Shown here piece by piece: positions 12,137 to 25,480 of a stretch of 64,000 nt of DNA; positions within the stretch are counted from its first letter, which is position 1, and the number at the start of each line of letters is the position of its first letter. A program made the translations under genes and the position numbers. Below the pieces are notes generated by a model, which worked only from the letters and a program-made list of their open reading frames with translations, did not search any database and was not told where the DNA came from. This DNA comes from Torreya grandis (Eukaryota; Streptophyta; Pinopsida; Cupressales; Taxaceae). The stretch covers positions 1,524,001 through 1,588,000 of the forward strand of contig JARHVA010002128.1 of assembly GCA_037957365.1 (NCBI GenBank). The letters run 5' to 3'.

Positions 12137-15100
12137 ATGAATTGATTTTCATGGAATGTTCAGGGTCTTACAAACCCAAAATGCAAGTTTGTTATGCTTG
12201 ATTTCAGAAAGAAGTTTCCCAAAATAAACATTCTTTGTCTATAATAAGTGAAGGTGGTAGATTTTTAATTGACGACAATCTGTAACTCTATCTGGAATGA
12301 TAGTATTATTTTTCATAGTAGTCATGAGGCAAGATATGGTAGTATGATCATGTTCATTTCTCCAAAGTGGTGGTCGCACTTAGTGCAATCTAGGATGGAC
12401 CCCACCAATTAATTAGTTTGGGCCCTTTTCAACATTAAAAGCCATTCATTTGGATTTATTAGTCTTTATGCCTCAAATGATGCCATTGAGCGTACTCATT
12501 TATGGTGATGGATTGTGGATGATCTCCCTAATGCTCATTGGATCATATGTGGTTACTTTAATATGGTGGTGTCTCCAAAAGACAAAGTGGGCCACCTACC
12601 AATGCATTGGGCAATTGGTGAAAAGGAGGCAAAGTATTAAATGTACACTAAATGGGGATTTGATGATCCTAATTTAATTCATAGGCCTACAAATGGAGTG
12701 TGGTGCACCTAGAGCAATCTCAGGGATGGCCCCGTTCAGATTTTGAAGTGCTTAGATAGAGTAATGATGTCCACCCAACCATATTTTTCCTTTGATAATG
12801 ATTTTTCTCCTCTAATGCAGGCACTGTCAAATTTTGGGCTTTCTGATCACTCCCCCATTTGATTTCATGTGACATGGAAATTCATGAAACCCAAGGTCCA
12901 TAAAACATAATTCTTTCTTAATACCTCCCTGCTCAAGCAGGGGCCCACTATGGCACACATTTGTAGAGTTTAGAATCTAGATCCCTATCCATCCCAAGAC
13001 TTTGGGTTGGATTCTTTGGTGGGATGATGCCATCAAAAGGACTTATCACTTTCTAAGAATTTATGGCCACCAACTTTCTAAAATTAGATGATACTCTTAC
13101 TTTGCTACTTCCTTGGTGCTTATCCATGTGGATTTAGTACTAGAAAAATATCCCTTCAATGAGATGTTACAGGTCAGAGTCTCTTCTTTACAGCATCGCA
13201 TCCATATTACAAATAATTACAATGCCTGAGGAGCTTAAATCAAAGCTAGACTCCACTAGCTCAAGATAGGGGACAAAGCCTCCAAAGAATTATTTCAAAT
13301 GCTTCGAGTTAAAAACTTGAAGTAGCAAATTTAGGCTATCTTTGATGCTAGAAGGAGACTATCAGAGACACCGCAGATTGTTCAAACCTTTATCCACCAT
13401 TATCAACAAGTGTTTAAAGCTCAAGCATCCTCTATAGAGTGTGACATATCCCTTCAATAGTGTCTCATAGTGGTGCCTTGCAAACTCACTCCCGTTCAAC
13501 AGGTGGATTTTGATAGGATCCTCACTATGGATGATCTACATGATGCGGTGGCTCATGTGGCAAATGACAAAGCTCTAGGCATTGATGGTTTTCCCTATGA
13601 ATTCTATAAAACCTTCTAGGATCTTGTGGGTGCTGACTTATACCATGTTTATCAAGAGGACTTTTGCACACATTCTCTAGGGAAGAATATAAATAAAGGA
13701 AAAATTAAATTCATACCTAACCAAGGGGATCCTGAGTTGATCTATAATTGGTGGTCAATCACCCTCCTAAATATTTCCTACAAAATCATTGCTAAAGTTT
13801 TGGTGTTTTAGTTGCATAATCTATTGCCACACATCATTCACCCTAAGCAAACAAGATTCATCAGAAGTAGATATATATTAGACAATATCATTGCGGTTTG
13901 GGAAGGAATGGACTAGGCTAGGAGATATAAGTAAAAAGCTATATTCATAAAAATTGAATTTGAAAAAGCTTATGACCGTATTGAGTGGCCTTCTATTTTA
14001 ACCATGCTTAAAGCCCTGGGCTTTGGGCCTAATGTCATTTAAATCATCAAGATATTTTTTTCAGACACCTCGATCATCCTCTCTATTAATGGAGTCACCT
14101 TTGAACAATTTGGTTTGTTTCAATCTATTCGCTAAGGATGCCCTTTGGCACCTACCTTGTATGTGTTTACAATTGAGGGTTTTAAATATCTTCTTAATAA
14201 TGCCCAAGTTAGGGACCTTGTTAAATGAATATATCTCCCTCCAAATTAAAAAAAAAAAAAACCTCAAAAAGATATGCAATTACTGAATGGCCATTTTGTT
14301 GATGATTCTTTCCTTACTATTATTGAAGAAGAAAACAATGTGGACAATACCTTGCAGTGTCTCAACACCTTCTACTTTTTCTCTGGCTCAAGCATCTAAT
14401 GGCAAAAAACTCATTATTACAGGCAGTCATACATCACCCCATCAAAGTGGGCCTAGATCTAACATGATGAAATCTTCAAGTTTCTTGGCATCCCTTTTAC
14501 TTTTGATACATCTATGCCCATGTTGTGGTAATATGTTGTTGACAAAGTAGTAAAGAAACTAGAATATTGGGTGACTAAGCCCTTATCATTAGCAGGTAAA
14601 TTTCAAATCTTCTTGAAAGTGCTTGCGACCACCCATGTTTACTACTCTTCATGCTGGGTGCCTTTCAAGAATTATTTTCAAAATTTTGAAAAACTTCTCA
14701 GGGACTTTCTTTAGGCCAATTCTTCACATGGCCATGGATTCCACAGGGTTGCTTGGGAATATTTTTGCCTCACATGGGATGCCAAAGGTATGGGGCTCAT
14801 TGATGTGGCTCATTAAGGAGTTGCCTTATGTGTCAAATGGATTGTGAGGACCATTGATGGCAAGGAAGCTTAGAAGGTGTTGTTTTAACAGTACATCTCT
14901 TAGGGCCTTCCTAAAGACAAAAAATTTTGGAAAGGGATTGGCTTCTCCAATTTGCTCATCATCAAAATCCCCATTCAAATTATAGGGTCCTTTGTGGCAA
15001 AAAGTATCTAGAAAGCATGGGAAAAAATCAAGCCATGGCTTCTCTGGAATGGCTCAAGGTTCTGAGATAGGTTATCTATTAACTCACATTCACTATGGTG

Positions 15101-16482
15101 GTCACATGTTATCAATTTCAATGAAGTCCCTCTGGTCGAGGTTCCTTGGATCAATGCTCTCAAGTTATTTTATAGAGGCATTCATATTGTCCAAGATATC
15201 TTTTGTAAGTAGTCTTGCTCTTGGCTCTCCTGAGAAGAGGTGAAAACCAAATTTTGGTTAGCCAATGTTGATATAGAATCTTACGAAGAAATCCTTAATG
15301 TTGTTCCACCTTCAATTCTTTACAAAAATTCTATTAATTCCATCATCCTTGGTGGAAGGACTGGAAGTGGTATGTTGAAACTCCTTTTCATAATTACACC
15401 CCCCCCCCCAATTTGGCTATAGGTGGCTTACTCCTCACATGCCTATGGTGGACAAACCTAACTCTCGCTAGGGTCTACATTCTTCAATTCACACCTGGTA
15501 CTTCCGTTTTCATACTATCTGGGAGGCTTGTTTACGGCCTAAGCTAGCACACTTCACTTGGGGTATTTTGTATTAGGGCCTACCTATAGGCAAAAGACTT
15601 GTGTATTTAGGAACTTCCCTTTGTAAATGCCCTTTTTGTGGCCATCTGGAAATGCTCTCTCATCTTTTATGGCACTGCTTCAAAGCTCAAAGGGTTTGGA
15701 CATGGATTCATGACCTTTTCAAGCCTTTCCAGCCCAAGTTTTTCCAATGGCAGCATATCCTTTTTAAAAATAAACTTGCCTTTCCTTTTAAATACACCCA
15801 AGTCTGGAATACTTTTAGAGTGGAGATTTTATTTTGATTATGAAAAGAAAGAAATAATGAAGTGTTTAGCAATGTTTCTTCATATTGTAATTTTTCTTCT
15901 CTCACCAATTCCTCTATTATTTTCAATGTTCTTTTGCAAATTCAAGTGCAGGAAAATAAAGTTACCATTGAGCTTGGCCATCTCCAGAACCTTCTCACTC
16001 ATTGGGGAGATGCTCCTTGTGCTATGACACAGATTCCTCCTTCTCTACCCAGGGATAATAGAATTGATGGAAAAATTGTCAGTCCGCCTCGAGGTGGGCA
16101 CCAACACAGTGGGTCTCGACGTCACTCTCACAGTGGCAATCTGTATTAGCACATGTCCCCTCCTAGGCAACAGCGAAGATGGAAACCCCCGCCTCATTCC
16201 CCTATTGCGCAGGATGGTTGGGGTGATCCTCCTCCTCCTCTGCATCTAGATGCTTGGGGGCACCACTTGGAGGTCATACAGACATGATAGACAAGTTCTC
16301 CAGACTCTCTATGTCCATTTCTCCTACTCGGCCACAAGAAGATGACAAGGACACTGCTCAGGATTCTTGTTGGGAGCCAATTCCAGATGGCAATGACTTG
16401 CCAAGCTCAGGTTGGGGTTCAGAGGATATGGATCCTCCACCTTCCGGCCTTACTCTAACAACGTTATTTTCTATGTTATGAT
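12137..16482 (+). pseudogene. LINE ORF2: endonuclease, reverse transcriptase, zf-RVT
   Basis: ORF2 nicks target DNA and reverse-transcribes the element RNA from the nick. The ATG at 12137 opens MN*FSWNVQGL, the classic start of the AP-type endonuclease. ICGYFNMV (replacing GDFN) follows near 12545, and LSDHSP, the catalytic His region, near 12840. Reverse transcriptase covers about 13500-14900, with DKALGIDGFPYEFYK, IKIEFEKAYDRIEWP, a damaged QG.PLAP block and the active-site block HFVDDSF at 14292-14312 (FADD in typical plant elements). The zf-RVT part lies at about 15600-15840 (CPFCGHLEMLSHLLWHCF). A GC-richer, Pro/Ser/Asp-rich tail runs to 16482. Frameshifts near 14250 (A13 run) and 15400 (C10 run), plus many stops, inactivate it. 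Confidence 0.88.
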
Positions 16483-16588
16483 GTTATGATGGCTTATTCC
16501 TAGATGAGGCCTAATATTGTTTTTTGCTTTTGTTGTTTCATGTTCCTAAGTGAAACCTAGTCTAACTTTGAGGCATGCTTCCATACTC

Positions 16589-16614
16589 TATATATATATA
16601 TATATATATATATA
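16589..16614. repeat. (TA)n microsatellite
   Basis: About 13 TA dinucleotides follow the LINE 3' region directly. It may be the element's 3' simple-repeat tail or a target-site expansion. Confidence 0.9.
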
Positions 16615-17900
16615 GTGAATTATTTGTATATTATATATTTTGGTTATATATAAATATATTTCATCAAAAGAATTATTATATATTTTTAATAATTATTTTA
16701 ATATTTAATATTGATTTGATCAATTTATTTTAATGTTAAAACAAATTATAAAATTGTTTAAAGCATCTGTACTCAAATGTTCTAAATTTAAAAGTTTATT
16801 TCGATTATTTTGTAAAACTTCTCTTTCTTGAGCATCTAATGATATTTGTCTTAATAAACTCAAGAATGTGCTTAATCCATCATCATTATTCACGATGTGC
16901 GTAATCCATTATTATTTAAACTCAACGATGTGCTTAATCCCTTATCATTTAAAATACGTAAGTTTTATTTAATTTTATTAAAGCCTAAAGTTTATCATCC
17001 CTTTCATTTAAAAGAGGTAAAGTTTTATTTAATTCTATTAACGCCTAAAGTTTATCAAATTTACAATCATTTAAATAAGGGTAATTGACTTCGAATCCCT
17101 TTGGTGTTTAAGGCTTATCATCGAGAAAGAAAACTGCAGCTTAAGCAAACACTCAATTTCATAGATTTTATGCTTTGAGAGCTCTTTGATATATAAGAGG
17201 AGATAATTAAAAAAATTGTCTACATTTTAGATCACATTCAATAAATTTCTTATAATGATTAAAGATGTATTATTTTATTTTTATTTTTTTGGGAAAGAAA
17301 ATTTGTATTTTGAATTAATTAAAAATAATAAATTTAAAATTAGTATATGTTTTAAGTATAATTATTTAACCTATATTTTATTAATAAAATATTTATTGTA
17401 ATAAATTAAATTTTTTTATCATACCACCTCAAACCTTATCTCTTTTCAAATGACAAAGATGACTATGTAGATTGCCTAGGGATTTTTGATGGTGAAGCCC
17501 CTCTCAACCAGTAAGTGTAAACTCAAAACTTTAGTTCAATGACCACCTAGTGGGTCCTTACATAAAGTTTTTGGTGTGAAAGTGTTGATTGTTGCAACAA
17601 TCTCATTGGGTTTTACCAGAATATAGCAATAATATTTTTGTAAATAATTACTCATATTCAACATATAGATTTTACCACGAGAAACCTAACTAGTGATTTT
17701 TAACTAATTGTATTAATTTAGTTAACCAAAAAGGTTTTTAGCTAATCTACTTAGCTAAGGATCACCATAAACAAATATAGAAATCATGAACAATACTGAA
17801 AAAATAATAAATATTGCATCTTATCATAAATAAAATAATACAAATTTAAGCACGATTGATACAACATTATAGCTATTATTATAGAAGTATAATGTATAAA
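16615..17900. other. AT-rich spacer between LINE and LTR
   Basis: No gene is recognised. The stretch contains short tandem repeats (separate entry) and otherwise AT-rich sequence without open frames of interest. Confidence 0.5.
16864..17085. repeat. Two short tandem repeats
   Basis: First, about three copies of a unit of roughly 32 bp containing GATGTGCTTAATCC (about 16864-16950). Directly after it, two copies of a 59-bp unit starting GTAAGTTTTATTTAATT at 16958 and 17017, sharing GCCTAAAGTTTATCA. The second repeat keeps one frame open for 63 codons, but this is a repeat effect and not a gene. Confidence 0.7.
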
Positions 17901-20900
17901 TGTTACAATTCCCAGTAATACATAAAAATATCTCAAATATTAAAACATGATACAAAGCTCCACAGAGCAGAGTCACCACGACTCAAGAGTCTTCACGAAT
18001 TAAGTATCAATTTATAATCTCAAGTGTAGTCCTTAGTATAATGCTCTAGATGAAAGGGGGAGCATCACTGAGTGCTTTTCTACACCAACCACGGACCATA
18101 GATCCCATGTACTATCTCTAAAACAAGAAAATGCTCCCCCCTTCATGAATGGAAACATAATGCACAAACTATCATTTATACAAGGTTATCAAACCAAATG
18201 CAATCCAAATCAATTTTTATTCATTCTTTTAAAATCAAAAGACATAACATATTTATATTTTTATCTAACTGATTTGTGCTCAGTCTACCACCTAACTGAG
18301 ACTCAAGGTTTCTACATTTAACCTTAATGTCAACTTTGAATGCATAATCCCAATCAAACAAATTTTTAACACAATCAAATGTTTTTCAATGTGACATAGT
18401 TGAATTAATATAATATATCCCAAACTATCACTTATTCAACAATGTTGAATTCATACAAAAATTATAATCATTCTACAGTATAATACCATCAATGCCAATT
18501 TAAATAAAACCTACTCAGTCTACAAATCAACCAATTCGAATATGATATAATATTTTGAACTCATTTCATAGTTCAACACAGTCCATTTAATATGTAATCA
18601 AACCCAGTTATTTATTTGACACAAAGCAATATTATGTCATAATTAAACTATATTCTTATTTTAACTCTTTTAAATATAATCCAAAATCATAAACCCAATG
18701 AATATAGTCACTATATTTATATACACACAATCTGAACTCATAACTCCATTTACTCAATTGACTACATACAACAATTCCATATAATAACCAGTCGATCTCA
18801 TGTCAAAACATCCCTAAATCGACTCACAGTTATTATGAATCCTATTTCTAGTCATATTTATATATTTTGTTATATATAATTGTGTGTGTGTGTGTTATAT
18901 TATATACATTGATGCATATATATACTCTAGGTCATCAAGGTTTTGTAGGGTGTATGTACACACCTCTACCTATTATAATATGTATGCATATATACTTTCA
19001 AGAAAATAATAAAAATAACCCCATTTCCAAAAAATTTCAACATATTTGAACCAGTTATAATATATATTATACCCATGTATTAAAATTGATTGTATATAAC
19101 CTATTCAAAATGCCATAACAACATAATAAACAATTTAATGAAATTTTCTTCATCTTTGAATTGATAGAGGGTTAAAGGCAAAGATTTCACATGGGTGATT
19201 TCAAACAAACCAAACATCTGCAGCCCTACCCCTTACCCTTTGGGATTATGGGGTTGGATGTAGGATTTTGTGGCTGCAGAGCCTTTCACAGAGCCCTACA
19301 TACATCCCTCCTATATATATTTTTTTGAATTCATTTCAAACAAATGAAAAACCCTTTATTCTATCATTTTTTTTACAAATCAATCCAACACTAACACACA
19401 GAAATTCAATACAAAACTAATTTGAATATTCTGCCAAGTGAGTCGAACCTTCTAAGCTCCAAATCCTTTTTAAAATTTCTCTTTCTATCTACAAATTTCC
19501 ATATGCCTATATTGTCCTTCCCAACACTTCATTTTCTTTCTTTTTGTTTTTGTCCATCACCTTCCTTTCCTCTAATTTCTCCTCCATTCCCATCAGACAA
19601 AAATAACTAATAAAATGCATGCAAAATTTTCTTAACAAAACTCTACAGTCTGTCACCTTGCAACCATAGCCAACTCTCCATGTTTTTGTCTAAATGATGG
19701 TTAACTCAAATTCAATAGATGATTATAAAACCTAATCATCTTGAGACTTCCATATAATCCCTTAAAAAATAATTTTATATTCTTTATAAAATTCACATGT
19801 CATTGACTTCAACAAAAAATCATTGACTTTCCAAATCGACCAACCAAACCATAAGTCACATAGTCCCCAATGTTTATTCCATGCAACAATTATCTTAGTT
19901 GATAACCATTGTATTTCTATGCAATAATTGTCAATCAAATAGAATAATGATTATATTTCATGACAATACACTTAGGTATTACAATACTATAGTTTAGTGT
20001 TGAAATGCTATCCACAACCATAAATAGAAAATACAATGATTTATTAAAAGCATTTAAATAATTAAAATCAATATATATTCATTTATCTAACATGTATTAT
20101 GAATGTCCAACCTTTGGTCAAATAGTTAATCGAATACAAAGATATTTAAAAATAATATTATTTATATATTTTGACATATAGATTTAGCATATATATAATA
20201 ATAATAATCTTTAATTATTATTATGTAATCCCTATAAATCAAATAACAATAATGAAACTCATTTAAAAAATCATATCATTGTACTATGAAACCATACCTA
20301 ACAAGGTAGTAAGGTAAGTAAAACATAATCGAATTCACTCATTCAGTAAAATAATTATATTATATAAAATAAGCTAGTATGATCACAAAAATAGTGAAAT
20401 CACTCAATGAAATAACATGATCATCATCAATAATCAAAATTATACCAGAAAACAAATTAACAATCACATAAACTAAAAGTACACAAAACATGTTACACTA
20501 TCTATATCAAATAATTAATTACAAAACATGATATATTAAATGGTGTGTGCAAAGGTTTTCAAAATCATTTTTTGTCGTCCTCCAATGTCTCCATCAAAAC
20601 CACCCTCTCCGATGATATTTTCTCTCTCTATCACACTCTAAAGGAAGAATATATCATACATCCACCTCACAATAATGAAGGTGCCTATCCATAAAAATCA
20701 TTATATCCATAAAATAATGTTGTATAACTAATCAAACATGATCACAATGTATAGAATATAAAATTAATACTAATTCATAACAAACGAATCATGCAAAGTA
20801 AGCAATATAAATTATCTCATAATCAACATATGTCATTAAGCTTAATCAAATATTAATTAAATAATTAATGAACCTTAATAATCCACAAATCAAAGAGGTT

Positions 20901-20931
20901 ATTCAGCTTGGAGAGAAATCAAGATGTGACA
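17901..20931 (-). mobile_element. 3' LTR of Ty3/gypsy element, about 3 kb
   Basis: On the minus strand the LTR starts TGTCACATCTTG directly after a polypurine tract and is proposed to end GGAATTGTAACA at 17901. The termini TGTCACA and TGTAACA form a 7-bp inverted repeat with one mismatch, as in Tekay/Del-type LTRs. A TATA-like box (minus ATATATATAGG) lies at 19313-19320. A GT microsatellite sits at 18881-18895. The right edge is well supported by the polypurine tract and pol. The left edge rests on the inverted termini alone, because the partner LTR is not in the window. Confidence 0.6.
19313..19320 (-). promoter_or_regulatory. Putative LTR TATA box
   Basis: The minus strand reads AAATATATATAGGAGGG inside the 3 kb LTR, about 1.6 kb from its start. 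It is a plausible core promoter for the Ty3/gypsy transcript. The assignment is by motif only. Confidence 0.35.
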
Positions 20932-20941
20932 TCCTTCCCCC
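20932..20941 (-). other. Polypurine tract
   Basis: The minus strand reads GGGGGAAGGA immediately before the LTR start TGTCACA. This is the plus-strand primer site of Ty3/gypsy elements and fixes the internal/LTR boundary. Confidence 0.8.
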
Positions 20942-20949
20942 TGAAGCTA

Positions 20950-23900
20950 GTCATCATCCTGATGACATTTATTCAAACACAAATCATGGATTCAAAATAT
21001 TATTTAGTAAAAAATAATATAATATACAACAATAAATCGAACAAATAAATGTAGAAATAGTCTATAAAACTCATCATAGTCCTCCCAAGTGGCACTCTCT
21101 CAGAGTATTGGTCCCATTGGACCTTGTATTATGACACTTCTCTATTATGTAAATAGAGTTTGTGAGTATCAATTACTCTGATTAGCTCTACCATGACCAC
21201 CTCAAATCTAGAACCTATAAATCATTCCAATCTAACACATATAAAAAATCAATAATGTATTTTTTAAAATAAGATACATGAAATACATTATATAAAATAC
21301 CTACAAATGGTGGCAATGTAAGTCTATACACTACAAGGTTGACCACTTCCAAATCCTTGAAGGGTCCCACATATCTTAGTGAATTTTTTGTTGATTTTTT
21401 AAATTTAATCAAATTTCTTGTGGTTGAATTCATAAAAACACTTTATACCTATAGCAAACTACTTAGCTATTTTTTTCAGATCAGCATAATTTTTATGTCT
21501 ATCATTGACCTCGACCAACCTCTACCTAATTTATTTAACTTGCTCTTATATTTCTGAAAGCATCTCAAGTCCAAATACTTCCCTATCTTCCAACCTCTCT
21601 CAACTGATCAATGTTCTACACCTTCTTTTGTACAATGCCTCAAATAAATCCATCTTCAATACTAATTGGTATGATTTATTGTAATCAAACTCAACCAATG
21701 GAAGGTGTTCTTCCCACTTGTATTATTGATCCATGTAATACATATGAAAGATATCTTCTAAAATTGGTTAACTCGCTCTATCTATCCATCAGTTTGTGGG
21801 TGATATGCAATGTTGAAGTTCAACTGTATACCCAAATTTAAATTCAAAGTCAACCAATATCAAGAAGTCATCCTTGGATCTTGATCCCAAATGATTTTAT
21901 CTGTAAAACCATGTGATTGATACACTTTTTTTAATAACTTGTTTGCAAGCGTAGGTTCATCATCTGTCAAGTTACCTGGTATGAAGTGGGCTACCTTAGT
22001 TTGTAAACTACTACCAAGATCATGTCATGTAAATTTTATGATAATGACAAACCTAAGATAAAGTCTATACTAATCACCTGCCACTTCCATTTTAGTATGT
22101 CGTGTGGATATAGAAATCTATCTGGATGTATATGTTTATCTTCCACATGACATTCCAAAAAATGAGACACAAAATTCATTGCATCTCTCTCGATTTTTTT
22201 TAAAAATAGAGCGGTCCAAGCTCAACCATGATCTTGGTTACTCTTATATGTCTTGAATATGGGGCATTGTGAAATTCTTTTATCACTGTGCTCCTCAAAT
22301 TCTCTCTATCAAGTATATAAATCCTACCATTGTATTACAAAATACCATCACTCTCTATTTTAAAACCTTTATACCTAAGATTCTGAGAATTCTCATACAA
22401 TGCTTTCTTGACCTGATTAGAGAACTCATCTCCTAGTGAGAATTTAATCACTTGATCTCTAAAACTACTCCTGATAGTAGCCACAGCTACTATGTACCTC
22501 ATATGGCTTAGAGCATTAGCTATTATGTTCTCCTTGCCTTTGATATAATTAATGTCAAAATCATAATTAGATAAAAATGCTAACCATCATCTTTGATAAA
22601 CATTCAAATTTAGTTGGGTGAAGATGTACTTGAGTCCCAAGTTATCAGTCTTGAGCTCAAATAGTTTTCCCACTAGATAATGCCTCCAAACTTTCAAAAT
22701 ATACACAATTATCATAAGTTATACATTATGAGGGGCATAATTGATCTCATATGGCTTCATTTTATTAGACTCATAGGCTACTACTAAACCATCTTGCATA
22801 AGAACTCCTCCAAGTCCATCTCTAGAGGTATTGATGATCACTAAGAATTGACCATTAGGATAGCAAATGCTTAGCACTGGTGTTGAATTTAGCCTCCTTT
22901 TCAGTTCTTGAAAGGCTACTTCACACTTATCTGACCAAATAAAACTCTACTTTTTCCACTGAAGAGAGGTAATTGGATTAATTATCTTAAAGAAATTTAG
23001 AAAGAATTTCTTATAATGGACCCCTAATCCTATGAAACTTCTTACCTCATGCACATTCTTTAGTGTCGACCACTTCATTATGGCTCTTATCTTTGATGGT
23101 TCCACTAAAATACCATATGCTAAGATAATATGACTTAAATACTTCACTTTAATTTATAAAAATGAACACTTACACAACTTATCATATAATCTATGCTTCC
23201 ACAAATGTTGAAAAATTAGTTTCAGATGCTATAAGTGTTCTTTCTTCATCCTTGGAATAAATGAGTATGTCATCTAGAAAAATCAAAACAAAATGATCCA
23301 AGTAATCTCATAACACATTGTTCATAAGATTCATAAATGTTGTTAGAACATTTGTCAATCCAAATGGTAATACTATGAACTTGTAGTGCCCATATCAAGT
23401 CTTGAACATTGTTTTAAAAATATCCTCTTCATAGATCCTCAACTAATGATACCCTACTCTAAGATCAATTTTAGAAAAGACTTTTTCCCCTCACACTTGA
23501 TAAATAAGATCATCAATGCATGGAAATGGATATCTATTCTTGATAGTTTCTTTATTCAACATCATGTAGTCTATGCATAGGTGAAGAGTGTCATCCTTCT
23601 TCTTAACGAAGATAATTGGAGCACCCCATGGTGACACACTTATTCGAATCAACCCTTTTGACAAAAACTCTTGAATTTGTGCCTTTAAGTCTACCAATTC
23701 ATTATTTTTCATTATGTATGGTGATTTATATTGTGGTTCTAATATAGGTATGATATCAATCAAGAAATCAAACTCATGCTTAGGTAGCAATCTTGGTAAT
23801 TCTTCTAGAAACATGTCATGGAAGTTTCTCATAAAAGGATAATATTCGATAGATGGTTATTTAAATTCTTACATCTCATTAATCTTAATGAAAAATTCCT

Positions 23901-24340
23901 ATCATCCTTTCTTTTTATCTTTCTTGAGTTGAATTTTAGAAATCTACTTTACCTTCAACTCCCTTTTCTCACCCTAAAGTTGTGTCTAATTTTTGAAATC
24001 ATCCTAACACTCAACCTTCTTCAAAAAATAGTTAACCTTGGCTTTAAGATTCGTAATCCAATTGACTCATCGGATCACATCATATGACCCCAATGGTGTT
24101 ACATAAATATTTATTACCATAGTGACTCAGGTAATCTAATTTCTACTTCGACTAGACACTTGTCAACTTTGACCTTTGACTCATTCCTATATTGTACTGA
24201 CCACCTTATCTACTTCACATCTAATTTAAGGTTTTGATCCCATGATGAATTTTGTAATTATAAACCTCTCATCTACTTGATACTAAGGTAAATACTTCAT
24301 AACCTTGGTGAATCTCTAGATAGCCACAATGTCATCATAG
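20950..24340 (-). pseudogene. Ty3/gypsy pol (protease end, RT, RNase H, integrase)
   Basis: Polyprotein that copies and integrates the element. In minus-strand order: end of the aspartic protease (LGSYDVI near 24080); reverse transcriptase from about 23830, with [44 protein letters not shown] and the active site FLDDILIYSKD, to about 22950 (VKYLSHIILAYG, VRSFIGLG). RNase H follows at about 22930-22480 (NTSRDGLGGVLMQ, with Asn for the first Asp, and YIKGKENIIANALSH). Integrase is at about 22350-21440 (damaged HHCC region, PTNGWIDRASQF). The C-terminal part is at about 21440-21215 (LRYVGPFKDLE, VVYRLTLPP, NVFHVSYFKKYI). This is the pattern of chromovirus-type Tekay/Del elements. Several stops and frameshifts inactivate it. 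The 5' end (gag and most of protease) is missing; the sequence changes to a LINE fragment near 24350. Confidence 0.9.
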
Positions 24341-24349
24341 TCAAATCTC

Positions 24350-25480
24350 CTTTTTAATGGGGGTCATACTTATCTCCTCTCTAGATGAGTCCCTACATCT
24401 TTCCCTTCCTAACTCGGCTATTTGTGATATGGAAATTGAGATTGGTTGTATATTTTTATTTGGAAAATGTTTGGGTATTTTTATCTCAGTTTTTGATATT
24501 TTAATCTTAGTGTCCTCATCTTGGCATTCAATTATAATGTCATTTTTCTCTCTGATGGGTAGGGGATTCTTCCATTATAACTTTTAGGTGTGTTGTTGAT
24601 TATGTTTTCATCTAGGTATCTGGTCCTTATATCTTCAATAACCATGGATTTTTATTTGGTCCTTGGTCTCTTTTTTTGATATGGAAAATGCAATGATTTT
24701 ATATGCTCCTATATGGCTTAGATTTTATAATCTTCCACTTATTATTCACAAAAATGATCATATCATATTGGTGACTAATCAAGAAGGATCCTTTATTAAA
24801 TTGGAGGAGAGTTATAGAGGAAGCAACATTATGAGAGTCTATGCTTTGATTAATATGTTCAAGCCCCTTTTTTCACTAAATCAAGGTGGCTTCTTCATGG
24901 GGTTATTGGATTCAGTTCCTCAACTACGAAGGATTATCTTTTAGATGTTTTTGTCATAATCATTTGGGCTATTGAGTGACTTCGTATTCTTTTTAGAGCC
25001 CTTGCAGATGATAACAATTATGGAAGACAAAGTTTGTTCCTCCTAGTGATGACTTTGTTTAGTGTAATCACATAAGGTTTTATATGCCTAAAATTTTGAA
25101 CCCCTTCCTTCACTCTCCAACAAACTCCCTGATTATTCTCATGAGAAGGAGATAGAGGTGGAGATTAAAGGTTTTGAGTAGGATCCAATGCCTATTCTCT
25201 TAGGTGATGATGGTCCTTTCCTTATGAATTTGGATTAATTATAAGATCTTTTGACATCATCCTACCTTCACATTTCTTCTCCTTTTTTCTCTAAATAGAG
25301 GATATCCAAAGGTTGATATTGGCGTCTCATCAAAAAGAAGAGGGTGTAGATTCGAAGTACAAAAGTTGAGATTAGAGGTAGAAGACATGATTAGAGATGA
25401 CTCTCTGAGACTGATTGAGAAGATCCTTTCTAGGAAGAGGTTGTTTCCAATCTATGATTAACTCTTTTCCATTTCGATGC
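24350..25480 (+). pseudogene. LINE ORF1 fragment (DUF4283 plus zinc knuckle)
   Basis: A second, separate LINE ORF1. The segment at about 24663-24870 reads as the DUF4283 core: PIWLRFYNLPLIIHKND, EGSFIKLEESYRG, IMRVYALINMFKPL. The zinc-knuckle region follows at about 24920-24965 (YEGLSFRCFCHNHLGY), missing part of the CCHC set. A charged tail runs to about 25460. No endonuclease or reverse transcriptase follows, so only ORF1 survives. Its junction with the opposite-strand Ty3/gypsy pol at about 24350 shows that one element broke the other; I cannot tell which is younger. Confidence 0.75.

Larger units (their letters stand above)
10680..16614 (+). mobile_element. Nearly full-length, inactive plant LINE (L1-type)
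   Basis: A non-LTR retrotransposon with the usual plant L1 order: 5' region, ORF1 with a DUF4283-like domain and zinc knuckle, then ORF2 with AP-type endonuclease, reverse transcriptase and a zf-RVT zinc-binding C-terminal part. Both frames carry many stops and several frameshifts, so it is dead. The 5' edge is placed where GC content rises near 10680. The 3' edge is placed at the TA tract ending at 16614. The string ATTATATATT occurs just outside both proposed ends (10621 and 16630), but in this AT-rich context it is weak evidence of a target-site duplication. Confidence 0.85.

Noticed and set aside
10621..16639. ATTATATATT as the LINE target-site duplication.
   Set aside because: The string is low-complexity in very AT-rich flanks and lies some 50 bp outside the apparent 5' edge; it is recorded only as weak evidence.
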